A stretch of 64,000 bases of DNA. Origin: Limnobacter sp. MED105. Lineage in GTDB: Bacteria; Pseudomonadota; Gammaproteobacteria; Burkholderiales; Burkholderiaceae_B. Positions 36,002 to 45,893 of the stretch are shown here, one piece after another (the first letter of the stretch is position 1; each line of letters begins with the position of its first letter). Location of the stretch: positions 124,001 to 188,000 of the forward strand of contig NZ_ABCT01000005.1 in NCBI RefSeq assembly GCF_000170915.1. The letters are read 5' to 3'. The translations under genes and the position numbers were made by a program. Under the pieces are notes generated by a model, which saw nothing but the letters and a program-made list of their open reading frames with translations, was not told the DNA's origin and did not search any database.

Positions 36002-36188
36002 GTGGCTGGTGCGTATCTGTGCTGGCCCGCCGAAGGCGCAATCCCCATGAACGCTCAGGCTTCAGTACAGGTTCAGAACGTCAAATCTGGAGAGCGCTGT
36101 GCGCGGCCAATCGCCTCGTAAGTACAGCCGCCGAAGAGGCAAGCAACGCAATCCGTTGTGAATCTTTCAGGCAAATGGACAGAGAGGG
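35983..36188 (+). promoter_or_regulatory. Tandem glycine riboswitch upstream of dadA-like gene
   Basis: Two gcvT-type aptamers lie in series. Each begins with AATCTGGAGAG (35992 and 36084), contains a conserved internal block (CCGCCGAAGGCGCAA near 36027; CCGCCGAAGAGGCAA near 36128), and aptamer 2 ends with TTTCAGGCAAATGGACAGAG near 36166. This is the standard two-aptamer architecture with a short linker. A hairpin with a T tract directly follows, so glycine binding probably switches termination. Most tandem glycine riboswitches turn expression on; the direction here is inferred. Confidence 0.92.
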
Positions 36189-36223
36189 GCTACAAGGCAA
36201 ATGGTTTGCCGAAAGCCCTTTTT
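36187..36223 (+). terminator. Riboswitch expression-platform terminator
   Basis: GGGCT at 36187-36191 pairs with AGCCC at 36214-36218 around a perfect inner hairpin (GGCAAA, loop TGG, TTTGCC at 36196-36210), followed by five T residues. The 5' arm directly abuts the end of aptamer 2, as expected if the aptamer fold and the terminator compete. Confidence 0.8.
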
Positions 36224-36246
36224 ACTGTTTGTGGAGCCTATTCCTC

Positions 36247-37536
36247 ATGAAAGCTATTGTTCTTGGTGCTGGTGTTACCGGCATTACTTCCGCCTGGTTT
36301 TTGAAACAAGAAGGTTTCGACGTCACTGTGGTCGACCGTCAGCCTGCCGCAGGCATGGAAACCTCATTTGCCAATGGTGGCCAAATTTCTGTGTCACATG
36401 CTGAACCCTGGGCCAACCCTGGCGCACCCAAAAAAGTGCTGAAGTGGTTGATGAAAGAAGACGCACCCCTTTTGTTTCGTTTGCGCGCAGACGCCCGCCA
36501 GTGGCGCTGGGGGATGCAGTTTTTGCGTGAGTGCACACCCGAGAAAACCCGCCACAACATCATTCAAATGGTGAATTTGGGCACCTACAGCCGCAGCACC
36601 TTGCAAGAGCTGCGCGCCGAGACTGGTATTGAGTACAACTGCCTGACCAAAGGCATTTTGCACTTTTACACCAACCAGCAGGAGTTTGACGATGCGTTGG
36701 AACCCGCTGAAATCATGCGCGAGTTTGGTTGTGACCGCAAAGTGATCAGCGCTGAAGAAGCCGTTCGCTTGGAACCCGCCTTGGCCACCGTGAAAGACAA
36801 AATTGCTGGCGCCACCTACACAGAAGCCGATGAAAGCGGCGATGCGCATGTGTTTACCCAAAACCTGTCGAAGCTTTGTGCAGCCAAGGGTGTTGAATTC
36901 AAGTACGACACTGCAATTTTGGGCCTGGATACCGAAGGCGGCCAGATCAGCGGCGTGCGCGTGCGTGGCGCAGATGGTCAGGTCCAAGTGCTGAAAGCCG
37001 ACAAGTACCTTTTGTGCATGGGCAGCTACAGCCCCATGTTGGTGAAGGACCTGGGCGTTGACCTGCTGATTTACCCAGCCAAAGGTTACTCGGCCACCCT
37101 GCAAATCGACGACGCCAGCAAGGCCCCACAAGTCAGCCTGACAGACGATGAATACAAACTGGTATTCAGCCGTCTGGGCGACAAGTTGCGCATTGCAGGC
37201 ACCGCAGAATTGAATGGCTACAGTACCAACTTGAACCATGTGCGTTGCCAGGCAATTACCCGCCGTGTCATGGAACTGTTCCCCGGCATGGCCGACCCAG
37301 AGCAGGCTGTGTACTGGACGGGTTTGCGCCCCGCAACACCCTCGAATGTGCCGTACATTGGTGTGTCCAAAATTTCAAACCTGTACCTGAACACAGGCCA
37401 CGGTACCTTGGGTTGGACTCACTCTTGTGGCTCAGGCCGCTCAATCGCCTCCATCATGAATGGCAAGCAGCCCGAACTAGATTTCGCATTTACTGGAATT
37501 TCTTCCAAGAAGGGCGAGGCCTTGGCCGTTGCCTAA
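36247..37536 (+). CDS. dadA: D-amino acid dehydrogenase (DadA-like)
   Basis: The 429-residue flavoprotein starts MKAIVLGAGVTGITSAWFLK, an FAD-binding Rossmann fold, and shows the DadA blocks ETSFANGGQISVSHAEPWAN and YWTGLRPATPSNVPYIG, with GHGTLGWTHSCGSGR near the end. DadA oxidises D-amino acids (chiefly D-alanine) to keto acids at the inner membrane, passing electrons to quinones. The glycine riboswitch and terminator upstream suggest that this enzyme oxidises glycine or that its expression is tied to glycine excess; that is inference. The start at 36247 lies just behind GGAGCC. A longer frame reads through the riboswitch and is wrong. Confidence 0.93.
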   Translation: MKAIVLGAGVTGITSAWFLKQEGFDVTVVDRQPAAGMETSFANGGQISVSHAEPWANPGAPKKVLKWLMKEDAPLLFRLRADARQWRWGMQFLRECTPEKTRHNIIQMVNLGTYSRSTLQELRAETGIEYNCLTKGILHFYTNQQEFDDALEPAEIMREFGCDRKVISAEEAVRLEPALATVKDKIAGATYTEADESGDAHVFTQNLSKLCAAKGVEFKYDTAILGLDTEGGQISGVRVRGADGQVQVLKADKYLLCMGSYSPMLVKDLGVDLLIYPAKGYSATLQIDDASKAPQVSLTDDEYKLVFSRLGDKLRIAGTAELNGYSTNLNHVRCQAITRRVMELFPGMADPEQAVYWTGLRPATPSNVPYIGVSKISNLYLNTGHGTLGWTHSCGSGRSIASIMNGKQPELDFAFTGISSKKGEALAVA

Positions 37537-37582
37537 GGCTTGTTTTTGCTAACATCAGCGCATTCGCCAACAGGATGTGCTG

Positions 37583-39400
37583 ATGTCTGATTCTGCAAAC
37601 AAAAATACCCATGCCGGGGCTGACAACGCCCCAGCCTCCAATTTTCTTCGCAACATCATCGATGCGGACTTGAAAAAGCCCGAGTACCAGGTGCGCCCGT
37701 GGGGCGGCCGGCCTGGCGGTGCCGATGCGCACGAAGGTGCGCCCGCTGACCCAGCAAGCATTCGCTTGCGTTTCCCGCCTGAACCCAACGGTTATTTGCA
37801 TGTGGGCCACGCCAAGGCCATTTGCGTGAATTTCGGTTTGGCCAAGGAATACGGCGGCGCTTGCCACATGCGCTTTGACGACACCAACCCTGAAAAAGAA
37901 AGCGAAGAGTTTGCGGATTCGATTCTGGATGCGGTGCACTGGCTTGGTTTTCGGTGGGAAAACTTCGGCGACGACAACCTGTATTACGCCAGCGATTATT
38001 TTGAGTTTATGTATCTGGCGGCTGAGTTTCTGATCCAGGCGGGCTTGGCCTACGTGGACGAACAAAACGCCGACGACATGCGGGCCAATCGGGGCACCTT
38101 GAACCAAGCGGGTGTTGATTCACCGTTCCGCAACAGGCCTGCCGAAGAAAGCTTGGCCCGCTTCCGTGCCATGCGCGCCGGTGAATTGCCAGACGGTGCT
38201 GCCGTGCTGCGTGCCAAAATCGACATGGCCAGCCCGAACATGAACATGCGCGACCCGGCCATTTACCGCATTCGCCGTGCCTTTCACCACCGCACAGCCG
38301 ATGACTGGTGTATCTACCCCATGTATACCTTTGCGCACCCCATTGAGGATGCGCTGGAGCGTATTACCCATTCCTTCTGTACACTGGAATTTGAGGACCA
38401 GCGCCCCTTCTATGATTGGTTGCTGAACAACCTGGCCAGCGAACACAAGGCGGCCGATGGTAGTGTACTGAAGCCCTTGTTGAGCCACCCGCTGCCCAAG
38501 CAAATTGAATTTGCACGTTTGAACCTGAGCTATGTGGTGACCAGCAAGCGCAAATTGCAGCAATTGGTGACCGAAAACAAACTCAGTGGATGGGACGATC
38601 CCCGCATGCCGACCATCGTGGGTTTGCGCCGTCGTGGGTATACCCCTGAAGCGATTCAGTTGTTCTGTGCCCGAATTGGTGTGTCCAAATCGGACTCCTG
38701 GATTGACTATTCCGTGCTGGAAGGCGCATTGCGCGACACGCTGGACCCAATCGCTCACCGCGCGGTGGCGGTGCTGGATCCTATTCCGCTGATTCTGGAC
38801 AACGTAGACGACGACTGGGCCGACTTGTGTACAGCGCCGGTTCACCCGCATCACCCCGAGTGGGGCATGCGCCAGTTCACAATCGGCAAGCGTCTGTGGA
38901 TTGAGGCAGAAGACTTTCAGGAGAACCCGGAGAAAAAGTTTTTCCGCCTGTTTCCCGGCAACAGGGTTCGATTGCGTTATGGCTATGTGATTGAGTGTAC
39001 CGGCTGCGACAAAGATGAAAGCGGCAAGGTGACTGCAGTGCATGCCCAGGTGTTTCTGGATAGCAAATCGGGTACTCCGGGTGCAGATACCTACAAGGTG
39101 AAAGGCAATATTCACTGGGTGGATGCAGAGGACTGCCTGCCCGCCACGGTGCGCCTTTATGATCGCCTGTTTACCGAAGAGCACCCAGATTCAGGTGGCA
39201 AGAACTTCATGGACAGCTTGAACCCGAATTCACTGACTGAGGTGAAGGCTTACCTGGAGGCTGGCTTGAAAGACGCTTTCACTGGAACTGTTTACCAGTT
39301 CGAGCGCCATGGTTATTTCGTTCACGACCTGAAAGACAATACCTTGGACAACCCGGTGTTTAACCGGGCGACTACGCTGAAGGACAGTTGGAGTAAATAG
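37583..39400 (+). CDS. glnS: Glutaminyl-tRNA synthetase
   Basis: The 605-residue class I synthetase has the HIGH-type block PEPNGYLHVGHAKAICVN, then MRFDDTNPEKESEEF, and the KMSKS-like VTSKRKLQQLV, with the C-terminal beta-barrel anticodon domain. It starts at ATG 37583 with CAGGA upstream; an in-frame GTG at 37577 is six bases earlier. It is 46 bases after dadA and could be cotranscribed, but glnS is essential and probably has its own promoter. A 27-residue stretch near 37680 with RPWGGRPGGADAHEGAP is an insertion not present in E. coli GlnS. Confidence 0.96.
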   Translation: MSDSANKNTHAGADNAPASNFLRNIIDADLKKPEYQVRPWGGRPGGADAHEGAPADPASIRLRFPPEPNGYLHVGHAKAICVNFGLAKEYGGACHMRFDDTNPEKESEEFADSILDAVHWLGFRWENFGDDNLYYASDYFEFMYLAAEFLIQAGLAYVDEQNADDMRANRGTLNQAGVDSPFRNRPAEESLARFRAMRAGELPDGAAVLRAKIDMASPNMNMRDPAIYRIRRAFHHRTADDWCIYPMYTFAHPIEDALERITHSFCTLEFEDQRPFYDWLLNNLASEHKAADGSVLKPLLSHPLPKQIEFARLNLSYVVTSKRKLQQLVTENKLSGWDDPRMPTIVGLRRRGYTPEAIQLFCARIGVSKSDSWIDYSVLEGALRDTLDPIAHRAVAVLDPIPLILDNVDDDWADLCTAPVHPHHPEWGMRQFTIGKRLWIEAEDFQENPEKKFFRLFPGNRVRLRYGYVIECTGCDKDESGKVTAVHAQVFLDSKSGTPGADTYKVKGNIHWVDAEDCLPATVRLYDRLFTEEHPDSGGKNFMDSLNPNSLTEVKAYLEAGLKDAFTGTVYQFERHGYFVHDLKDNTLDNPVFNRATTLKDSWSK

Positions 39401-39444
39401 CCAATTCATCGGGTACACTAGCCCTCGGACTAGGTATTCAGAAT

Positions 39445-41502
39445 ATGGCAACGAACCCAAACTACAATATTCGAGGTGCGCTGCTGACCATCCTGAACGG
39501 GATGGGTCCAGACAACGAGCACGAGGCGGACATTGCCCACCTGTGCCACCTCATGGAATGGTTTCGAGAAGGGGCTCCTGGCTCTGACTTCGAAATCGAG
39601 CGGCGATTCTCCATGCTGGTGGAGGCGCTTGAACAGTCCAATGACCTGCGCGTGCAGGTCAAAGGCTATCTTGAACAATTCCTGAAAGAATCACGTTACA
39701 GGTATACCTTTGCCGAGCTCGGCATTCTGGGCAGTGAAACTTTTGGCAAAGCGATGAAGAGTAGAATTTTTCAGCGTTTGCTACCTGCCACAGTAGACGA
39801 CAAAACCGTGCGTGAGTCGCTCAACTTAATGTTCCCGAAAGCTGACGACCATGAGTGGCTCGGATCGATTTCTACAGAGAGCTGGACCCGGCTTTTCTTT
39901 TTGCTTGAGTGGCTTGATCCTCGTTTGCCAATCTGGTTGCGTATTCAACACGAAATGTTGGAAGCCCTTGAAATGTTGGCTGTTCGAATTGCGGCACTGG
40001 GAATTGAGGCTGAAGTAGTTAGATGTTTGGGTATGTCTGATCGGCACACATCCCCCTTCGTAGAGCAGCACCTAGAACTTCGCGCAATGATCGCGCAGGC
40101 TCATGAGCGCCTAAACCAACATGAGTCACTGGCAGATTTGGGTGATCATCTCGATGTTTTGCTTGATCAATGCACGGATCAAATCAAGAGAGCCTATGCG
40201 CAAGCCAAGGTGCTGGGAATTTCTGTGACTTTAAGCATGCATTTGATTCGTCTTGAGCAGTCTATTGCTCGCATGCGTAAGTTGTTGCAACTCACGGGTG
40301 CGCTACCCACTGAAAATCGGGTGAGCGTTTGTGTAGAATTTTTGTGTACCTTAACTCGAGAAGAGAATCGCAAACATTCCATCGCAGATCTTTGGCAAGG
40401 ATTAACCGACAAGCTGGCTTTGCGAATTACTGAGCATGCGAGCAAGGCGGGCGAACATTACACCGCAGAGTCCAGGTCTGAGTATTGGCAAATGGGACGT
40501 GCTGCGGTGATTGGCGGTTTTGTAATCGCGATATTTGCGTTCATTAAAGTGTGGATGGTGGCGCTGAAACTTCCGCCATTTTGGGAAGCCATGATTTTTA
40601 GTTTGAATTACGGCGCCTGTTTTGTGGTCATTCATTTGCTACATGGCACAGTTGCGACTAAACAGCCTGCCATGACTGCCGCACGCATTGCATCTGCGAT
40701 CGATTCCCGCAACGGTCGATTGCGCTCCATGGATGGCGTGGTCGATTTGATTGCCCAAGTTGCAAGAACGCAGTTTATTGCGATTGCAGGGAATATGTTG
40801 CTCGCCTTCTCTACTGCTTTGCTGATCGGGTACGGTTGGACATTATTATTCGGCTCGCCTCCCATTGATGAGGAAAAAAGGGATCTTTTCCTTCATCAGG
40901 TCAACCCTTTAGCGTCAATGGCCATACCGCATGCCGCAATGGCGGGTATCGCCCTTTTCTTGACCGGAGTCGTTTCGGGGTACTACGACAATTTGTGTAT
41001 TTATGAAAGGGTGCCACTTCGCATTCGCAAGGTAATCTGGTTGCGCAAACTGCTGGGGGTTCAACGCTTAGCGCGGCTAGCCGATTATGCAGAGCATAAC
41101 CTTGGCGCGATCATGGGAAGTTTGTTTTTGGGGCTTATGCTTGGCTCACTGGGGTTCATCGGCTTTTTATTAGGCTTGCCGATCGACACAACACACTTTG
41201 CATTTTCATCAGCCCAGGTCGGCTATTCCATGCAGGCAGGAGGGTTTGAGTCAGGGTTATCTGGCTTGTTGTTCGCTTTGGTAGGCGTTGCTTTGATTGG
41301 GGCGGGAAACTTGTCGGTCAGCTTTGCCTTGGCTTTGTATACAGCGGTAAAAGCGCGTGGCGTTCACCACTTGGGTGTTTTCGATCTGACCCGTAAGGTG
41401 GGCCTGCGATTTCTTAAGACACCCACGGAGTTTTTCTTTCCACCAACACCTAAAAAAGACAACTCTGGGCTGCAAAACGATTCAGTCACTGAGGAAAAAT
41501 AA
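39445..41502 (+). CDS. PF10136-type membrane protein ('site-specific recombinase' family)
   Basis: The 685-residue protein resembles the betaproteobacterial family named SpecificRecomb (PF10136; Neisseria Gcr). The first 350 residues are soluble and helical; the rest has about six hydrophobic helices (near residues 352-372, 380-400, 440-465, 492-515, 555-578 and 605-640), including GLMLGSLGFIGFLLGLP. I see no tyrosine- or serine-recombinase catalytic motif and no DNA-binding domain, so the family name may mislead. The gene lies between glnS and a convergent adenosyltransferase gene, one base apart. Its function is unknown. Confidence 0.8.
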   Translation: MATNPNYNIRGALLTILNGMGPDNEHEADIAHLCHLMEWFREGAPGSDFEIERRFSMLVEALEQSNDLRVQVKGYLEQFLKESRYRYTFAELGILGSETFGKAMKSRIFQRLLPATVDDKTVRESLNLMFPKADDHEWLGSISTESWTRLFFLLEWLDPRLPIWLRIQHEMLEALEMLAVRIAALGIEAEVVRCLGMSDRHTSPFVEQHLELRAMIAQAHERLNQHESLADLGDHLDVLLDQCTDQIKRAYAQAKVLGISVTLSMHLIRLEQSIARMRKLLQLTGALPTENRVSVCVEFLCTLTREENRKHSIADLWQGLTDKLALRITEHASKAGEHYTAESRSEYWQMGRAAVIGGFVIAIFAFIKVWMVALKLPPFWEAMIFSLNYGACFVVIHLLHGTVATKQPAMTAARIASAIDSRNGRLRSMDGVVDLIAQVARTQFIAIAGNMLLAFSTALLIGYGWTLLFGSPPIDEEKRDLFLHQVNPLASMAIPHAAMAGIALFLTGVVSGYYDNLCIYERVPLRIRKVIWLRKLLGVQRLARLADYAEHNLGAIMGSLFLGLMLGSLGFIGFLLGLPIDTTHFAFSSAQVGYSMQAGGFESGLSGLLFALVGVALIGAGNLSVSFALALYTAVKARGVHHLGVFDLTRKVGLRFLKTPTEFFFPPTPKKDNSGLQNDSVTEEK

Positions 41503-41503
41503 A

Positions 41504-42061
41504 CTATTCAGGGCGGTTGAATCCTTTTTTCCACTGTACATCGCGAACGCCTTTTTTGTGGTGAATCCAGCGGGAGGCCACAAACAAAAAGTCGGAAAGG
41601 CGGTTCATGTACAGCAGCAGATCTTCGGGTAGTTTCTGTTGTTGATTCAGGTCGACCAACACACGTTCCGCCCTGCGGCAAACGGTGCGAGCCACGTGGG
41701 TATAAGCCGAGGCTTTGCTGCCGCCGGGCAAAATAAATTCTTCCAGGCGAGGCAGGGGCTCATTGAATTCCTTGATGAGGTCCTCCAGTCTTGCCACTGC
41801 CTGGGGAGGAAATACATCAAAGCCTGGCATGCAAAGGGCGGCTCCCAAATCAAACAGGTCATGCTGAATGCGGGTAAGTTCGGTGGCCAGTCGCTCGGGC
41901 AGGGCTTCGGTCAGTATCAAACCAAGGTGGCTGTTCAATTCATCGACATCGCCCATGGCATGAACGCGAAGGTCGTTTTTCGCCAAACGGCTGCCGTCGG
42001 CCAGGCCTGTCGTGCCATCGTCGCCAGTGCGGGTGGTGATTGAACTGAGTCTGTTACCCAT
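41504..42061 (-). CDS. Cob(I)alamin adenosyltransferase, PduO type
   Basis: From ATG 42061 the 185-residue product shows the PduO-type start SSITTRTGDDGTTGLADGSR (ATP-binding TRxGDxG) and later FILPGGSKASAYTHVARTVC, RRAERVLVDL and NRLSDFLFVASR. It transfers the adenosyl group of ATP to Co(I) corrinoid to form coenzyme B12. A 16-residue upstream extension in the same frame lacks family similarity. The gene is divergent from thiC and its promoter must lie in the shared 266-base region. Confidence 0.92.
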   Translation of the reverse strand: MGNRLSSITTRTGDDGTTGLADGSRLAKNDLRVHAMGDVDELNSHLGLILTEALPERLATELTRIQHDLFDLGAALCMPGFDVFPPQAVARLEDLIKEFNEPLPRLEEFILPGGSKASAYTHVARTVCRRAERVLVDLNQQQKLPEDLLLYMNRLSDFLFVASRWIHHKKGVRDVQWKKGFNRPE

Positions 42062-42117
42062 TGAATTGCGTGATCCGATAAAGTTGAACAAAAAGAGCGC
42101 CTTGTGCAAACCGCTTA

Positions 42118-42146
42118 TTGAGGTCTTTACGTGGCGGGCCTATACT
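42118..42146 (+). promoter_or_regulatory. Sigma70 promoter for thiC
   Basis: TTGAGG at 42118-42123 and TATACT at 42141-42146 are separated by exactly 17 bases, a strong sigma70 match. The expected start near 42153 is about 15 bases before the TPP riboswitch. Confidence 0.75.
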
Positions 42147-42166
42147 TTGAGCTTATTGAAGTTTAA

Positions 42167-42246
42167 CGCAGGGGTCCTGGCAAATTGTTGCCGGGTGAGA
42201 AAAACCCTCACACCTGTGCAGATAATGCTGTTTGCAGGAAGCGTTT
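42167..42246 (+). promoter_or_regulatory. TPP (THI-box) riboswitch upstream of thiC
   Basis: The conserved THI-box elements are in order: GCAGGGGTCC near 42168, GGGTGAGAAAAACCC near 42193, CACACCTGTGCAGATAATGCTG near 42209, then GCAGGAAGCG near 42234. This matches E. coli thiC TPP riboswitches. No intrinsic terminator is visible between it and the thiC ribosome site, so control of translation is the likelier mechanism. TPP should repress thiC. Confidence 0.92.
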
Positions 42247-42264
42247 CACTGGCTTACTCCCTAG

Positions 42265-44244
<1,980 letters not shown>

Positions 44245-44259
44245 TTTTTAAAAGAAAAA

Positions 44260-44288
44260 TTGACACCGCCCCCTCGTCTTTGTACGAT
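44260..44288 (+). promoter_or_regulatory. Strong sigma70 promoter for the CorC-like gene, inside the thiC terminator
   Basis: A perfect -35 TTGACA at 44260-44265 and TACGAT at 44283-44288 with 17-base spacing lie within the thiC terminator hairpin (44263-44298). The predicted start near 44295 would give a leader of about 214 bases before the CorC-like ATG. Confidence 0.75.
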
Positions 44289-44305
44289 TAGGCGGTGTTT
44301 TTTTC
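44263..44305 (+). terminator. Rho-independent terminator after thiC
   Basis: ACACCGCC at 44263-44270 pairs exactly with GGCGGTGT at 44291-44298 around a 20-base loop, followed by seven T residues. It overlaps the -35, -10 and start of the next gene's promoter. Confidence 0.75.
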
Positions 44306-44508
44306 TTACAGGAGTGCTCGGGCCTTTCCCGACCGTATATGGATAGTTCCAGTTGTCGAAGTTGCTTAAACTTCACTCAGCCATCAATGGCTACCCCCCT
44401 CAAAGCGCCTGTTGCGCGTCGTTTTTCCAAGTCCTTCCTGCCTGGCAATGCTCAAACAAGCTTTGTGCTTGATGCCTTTGTTGCGCCCTTGAATATTGGA
44501 GTGTCGAC
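44295..44508 (+). promoter_or_regulatory. Structured 5' leader of the CorC-like gene
   Basis: Three perfect hairpins lie in succession: TCGGG-N5-CCCGA at 44318-44332, GAAGTT-N5-AACTTC at 44358-44374, and AGCCA-TCAA-TGGCT at 44379-44392. The rest to 44508 is less clearly structured. A 60-codon frame starts at ATG 44339 and ends at 44521, 13 bases past the main start, without a ribosome site; it could be a leader ORF or chance. No known riboswitch class is recognisable. A regulatory RNA, possibly sensing a metal ion, is inference. Confidence 0.5.
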
Positions 44509-45819
44509 ATGGAAGTGCTGATTCTGATTGGTCTTATTGTGACCAATGGCTTGTTTGCCATGTCCGAAATTGCGCTGGTTACGGCCAGAAAGGCGCGTTT
44601 GGTGAAGTTGGCTGCAGAAGGCGACAAATCCGCTGCGGTTGCGCTTAAGTTGTCTGAAGATCCCACCAAGTTTTTGTCGACTGTGCAAATTGGTATCACA
44701 TCGATTGGCGTGCTTAGCGGTATTGTCGGTGAGGCTGTATTGGCCAAACCACTGGCGCTCTGGCTGCAAACCTTCGGCCTGGAAGTGGCGATGACAGATG
44801 TGGTGTCGACTGCCATTGTGGTTGTTGGTGTTACCTATGTGTCAATTGTGGTCGGTGAACTGGTGCCCAAGCGTTTGGGGCAAATCAGCCCGGAGGTCAT
44901 TGCCCGCTTGGTGGCAAGGCCCATGCAAATTCTGGCCATCGCTACACGCCCCTTCGTCATGTTTTTATCTTTTTCTACCCGTGGTTTATTGCGCATTATG
45001 GGTGTGAAAGAAAACACGGACAATGGTGTGACTGAGGAAGAAATTCACGCCATGCTGGACGAGGGTTCGGTTTCAGGCGTGATTGAAAGCAGCGAGCACA
45101 CCATGTTGCGCAATGTGTTCCGCTTGGACGATCGCCAACTGGGTTCACTCATGATCCCCCGTTCAGATGTGTTGTATCTGGACATTCGCCTGCCTCAGGA
45201 AGAGAACCTGAAACGGGTGATTGAGTCGGAGTACTCGCGCTTCCCGGTGGTAGATGGCAATCTGGACAACCTGATTGGTGTTATTCACGCCAAGCAGGCT
45301 TTGGCTTACGCCGCGCAGGGCAAGATGCCCGACTTTTCCAGTAATTTGCAGCAGTGCGTGTTTGTGCCTGAAACCCTGACGGGTATGGAGCTGCTGACCC
45401 AGTTCCGCAGCAATAACATGGACATTGCTTTTGTGATCGACGAGTACGGCGAGCTTGAAGGCATTGTGACCCTGCATGATTTGATGGAAGCCCTAACCGG
45501 CGAATTTACCCCGCACAACAAGGAAGATTCTTGGGCAGTGCAGCGTGACGATGGATCCTGGTTGCTCGACGGCGCCATTGCCATTCTGGAACTGAAAGAC
45601 ACCTTGAACATCAAGAGTGTGCCAGAAGAAGAAAAGGGCCGTTACCACACCCTGAGCGGCATGGTGATGCTGCTGACTGGGCGCTTGCCAGCCACCGGAG
45701 ACACGGTGGATTGGGAAGGTTGGCGGTTTGAAGTGGTGGATATGGACCAAAAACGAATCGATAAAATTTTGGCCTCACCGATCAAGGAAGGCGGCGAACA
45801 GGTCGATGAATCGGCCTAA
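44509..45819 (+). CDS. CNNM/CorC-family membrane protein (hemolysin-like, CBS domains)
   Basis: The 436-residue protein has an N-terminal CNNM (DUF21) membrane domain beginning MEVLILIGLIVTNGLFAMSE, with helices to about residue 160, a CBS pair (SGVIESSEHTMLRNVF, then RFPVVDGNLDNLIGVIH, about 190-330), and a CorC_HlyC transporter-associated domain at the end (DGSWLLDGAIAI, VDWEGWRFEVVDMD). Relatives are named hemolysins or CorB/CorC and take part in Mg2+/Co2+ export or resistance. The substrate here is unknown. It has its own strong promoter, a long structured leader and a terminator. Confidence 0.9.
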   Translation: MEVLILIGLIVTNGLFAMSEIALVTARKARLVKLAAEGDKSAAVALKLSEDPTKFLSTVQIGITSIGVLSGIVGEAVLAKPLALWLQTFGLEVAMTDVVSTAIVVVGVTYVSIVVGELVPKRLGQISPEVIARLVARPMQILAIATRPFVMFLSFSTRGLLRIMGVKENTDNGVTEEEIHAMLDEGSVSGVIESSEHTMLRNVFRLDDRQLGSLMIPRSDVLYLDIRLPQEENLKRVIESEYSRFPVVDGNLDNLIGVIHAKQALAYAAQGKMPDFSSNLQQCVFVPETLTGMELLTQFRSNNMDIAFVIDEYGELEGIVTLHDLMEALTGEFTPHNKEDSWAVQRDDGSWLLDGAIAILELKDTLNIKSVPEEEKGRYHTLSGMVMLLTGRLPATGDTVDWEGWRFEVVDMDQKRIDKILASPIKEGGEQVDESA

Positions 45820-45833
45820 GGCAGCAAACCAGC

Positions 45834-45866
45834 AAAAAAGCCTCAAGGAAACTTGAGGCTTTTTTG
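45834..45866. terminator. Bidirectional terminator between CorC-like and CsgG-like genes
   Basis: GCCTCAAG and CTTGAGGC close on a GAAA tetraloop, with six A residues before and six T after, so it can stop transcripts from both sides. It lies 15 bases after the CorC-like gene stop and about 28 bases beyond the CsgG-like gene stop. Confidence 0.93.
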
Positions 45867-45893
45867 TTGCTGTGGCCGCAGTTTTACGAGCGA

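Noticed and set aside
35983-36246. N-terminal extension of dadA through the glycine riboswitch
   Set aside because: The extension translates the aptamers and has no family similarity; the start at 36247 matches DadA.
36394-37239. 281-residue open frame opposite dadA
   Set aside because: Shadow of dadA; composition is abnormal and there is no ribosome site.
38120-39184. 354-residue open frame on the minus strand opposite glnS
   Set aside because: It is fully inside glnS, has no ribosome site or family motif, and its length follows from the codon bias of glnS.
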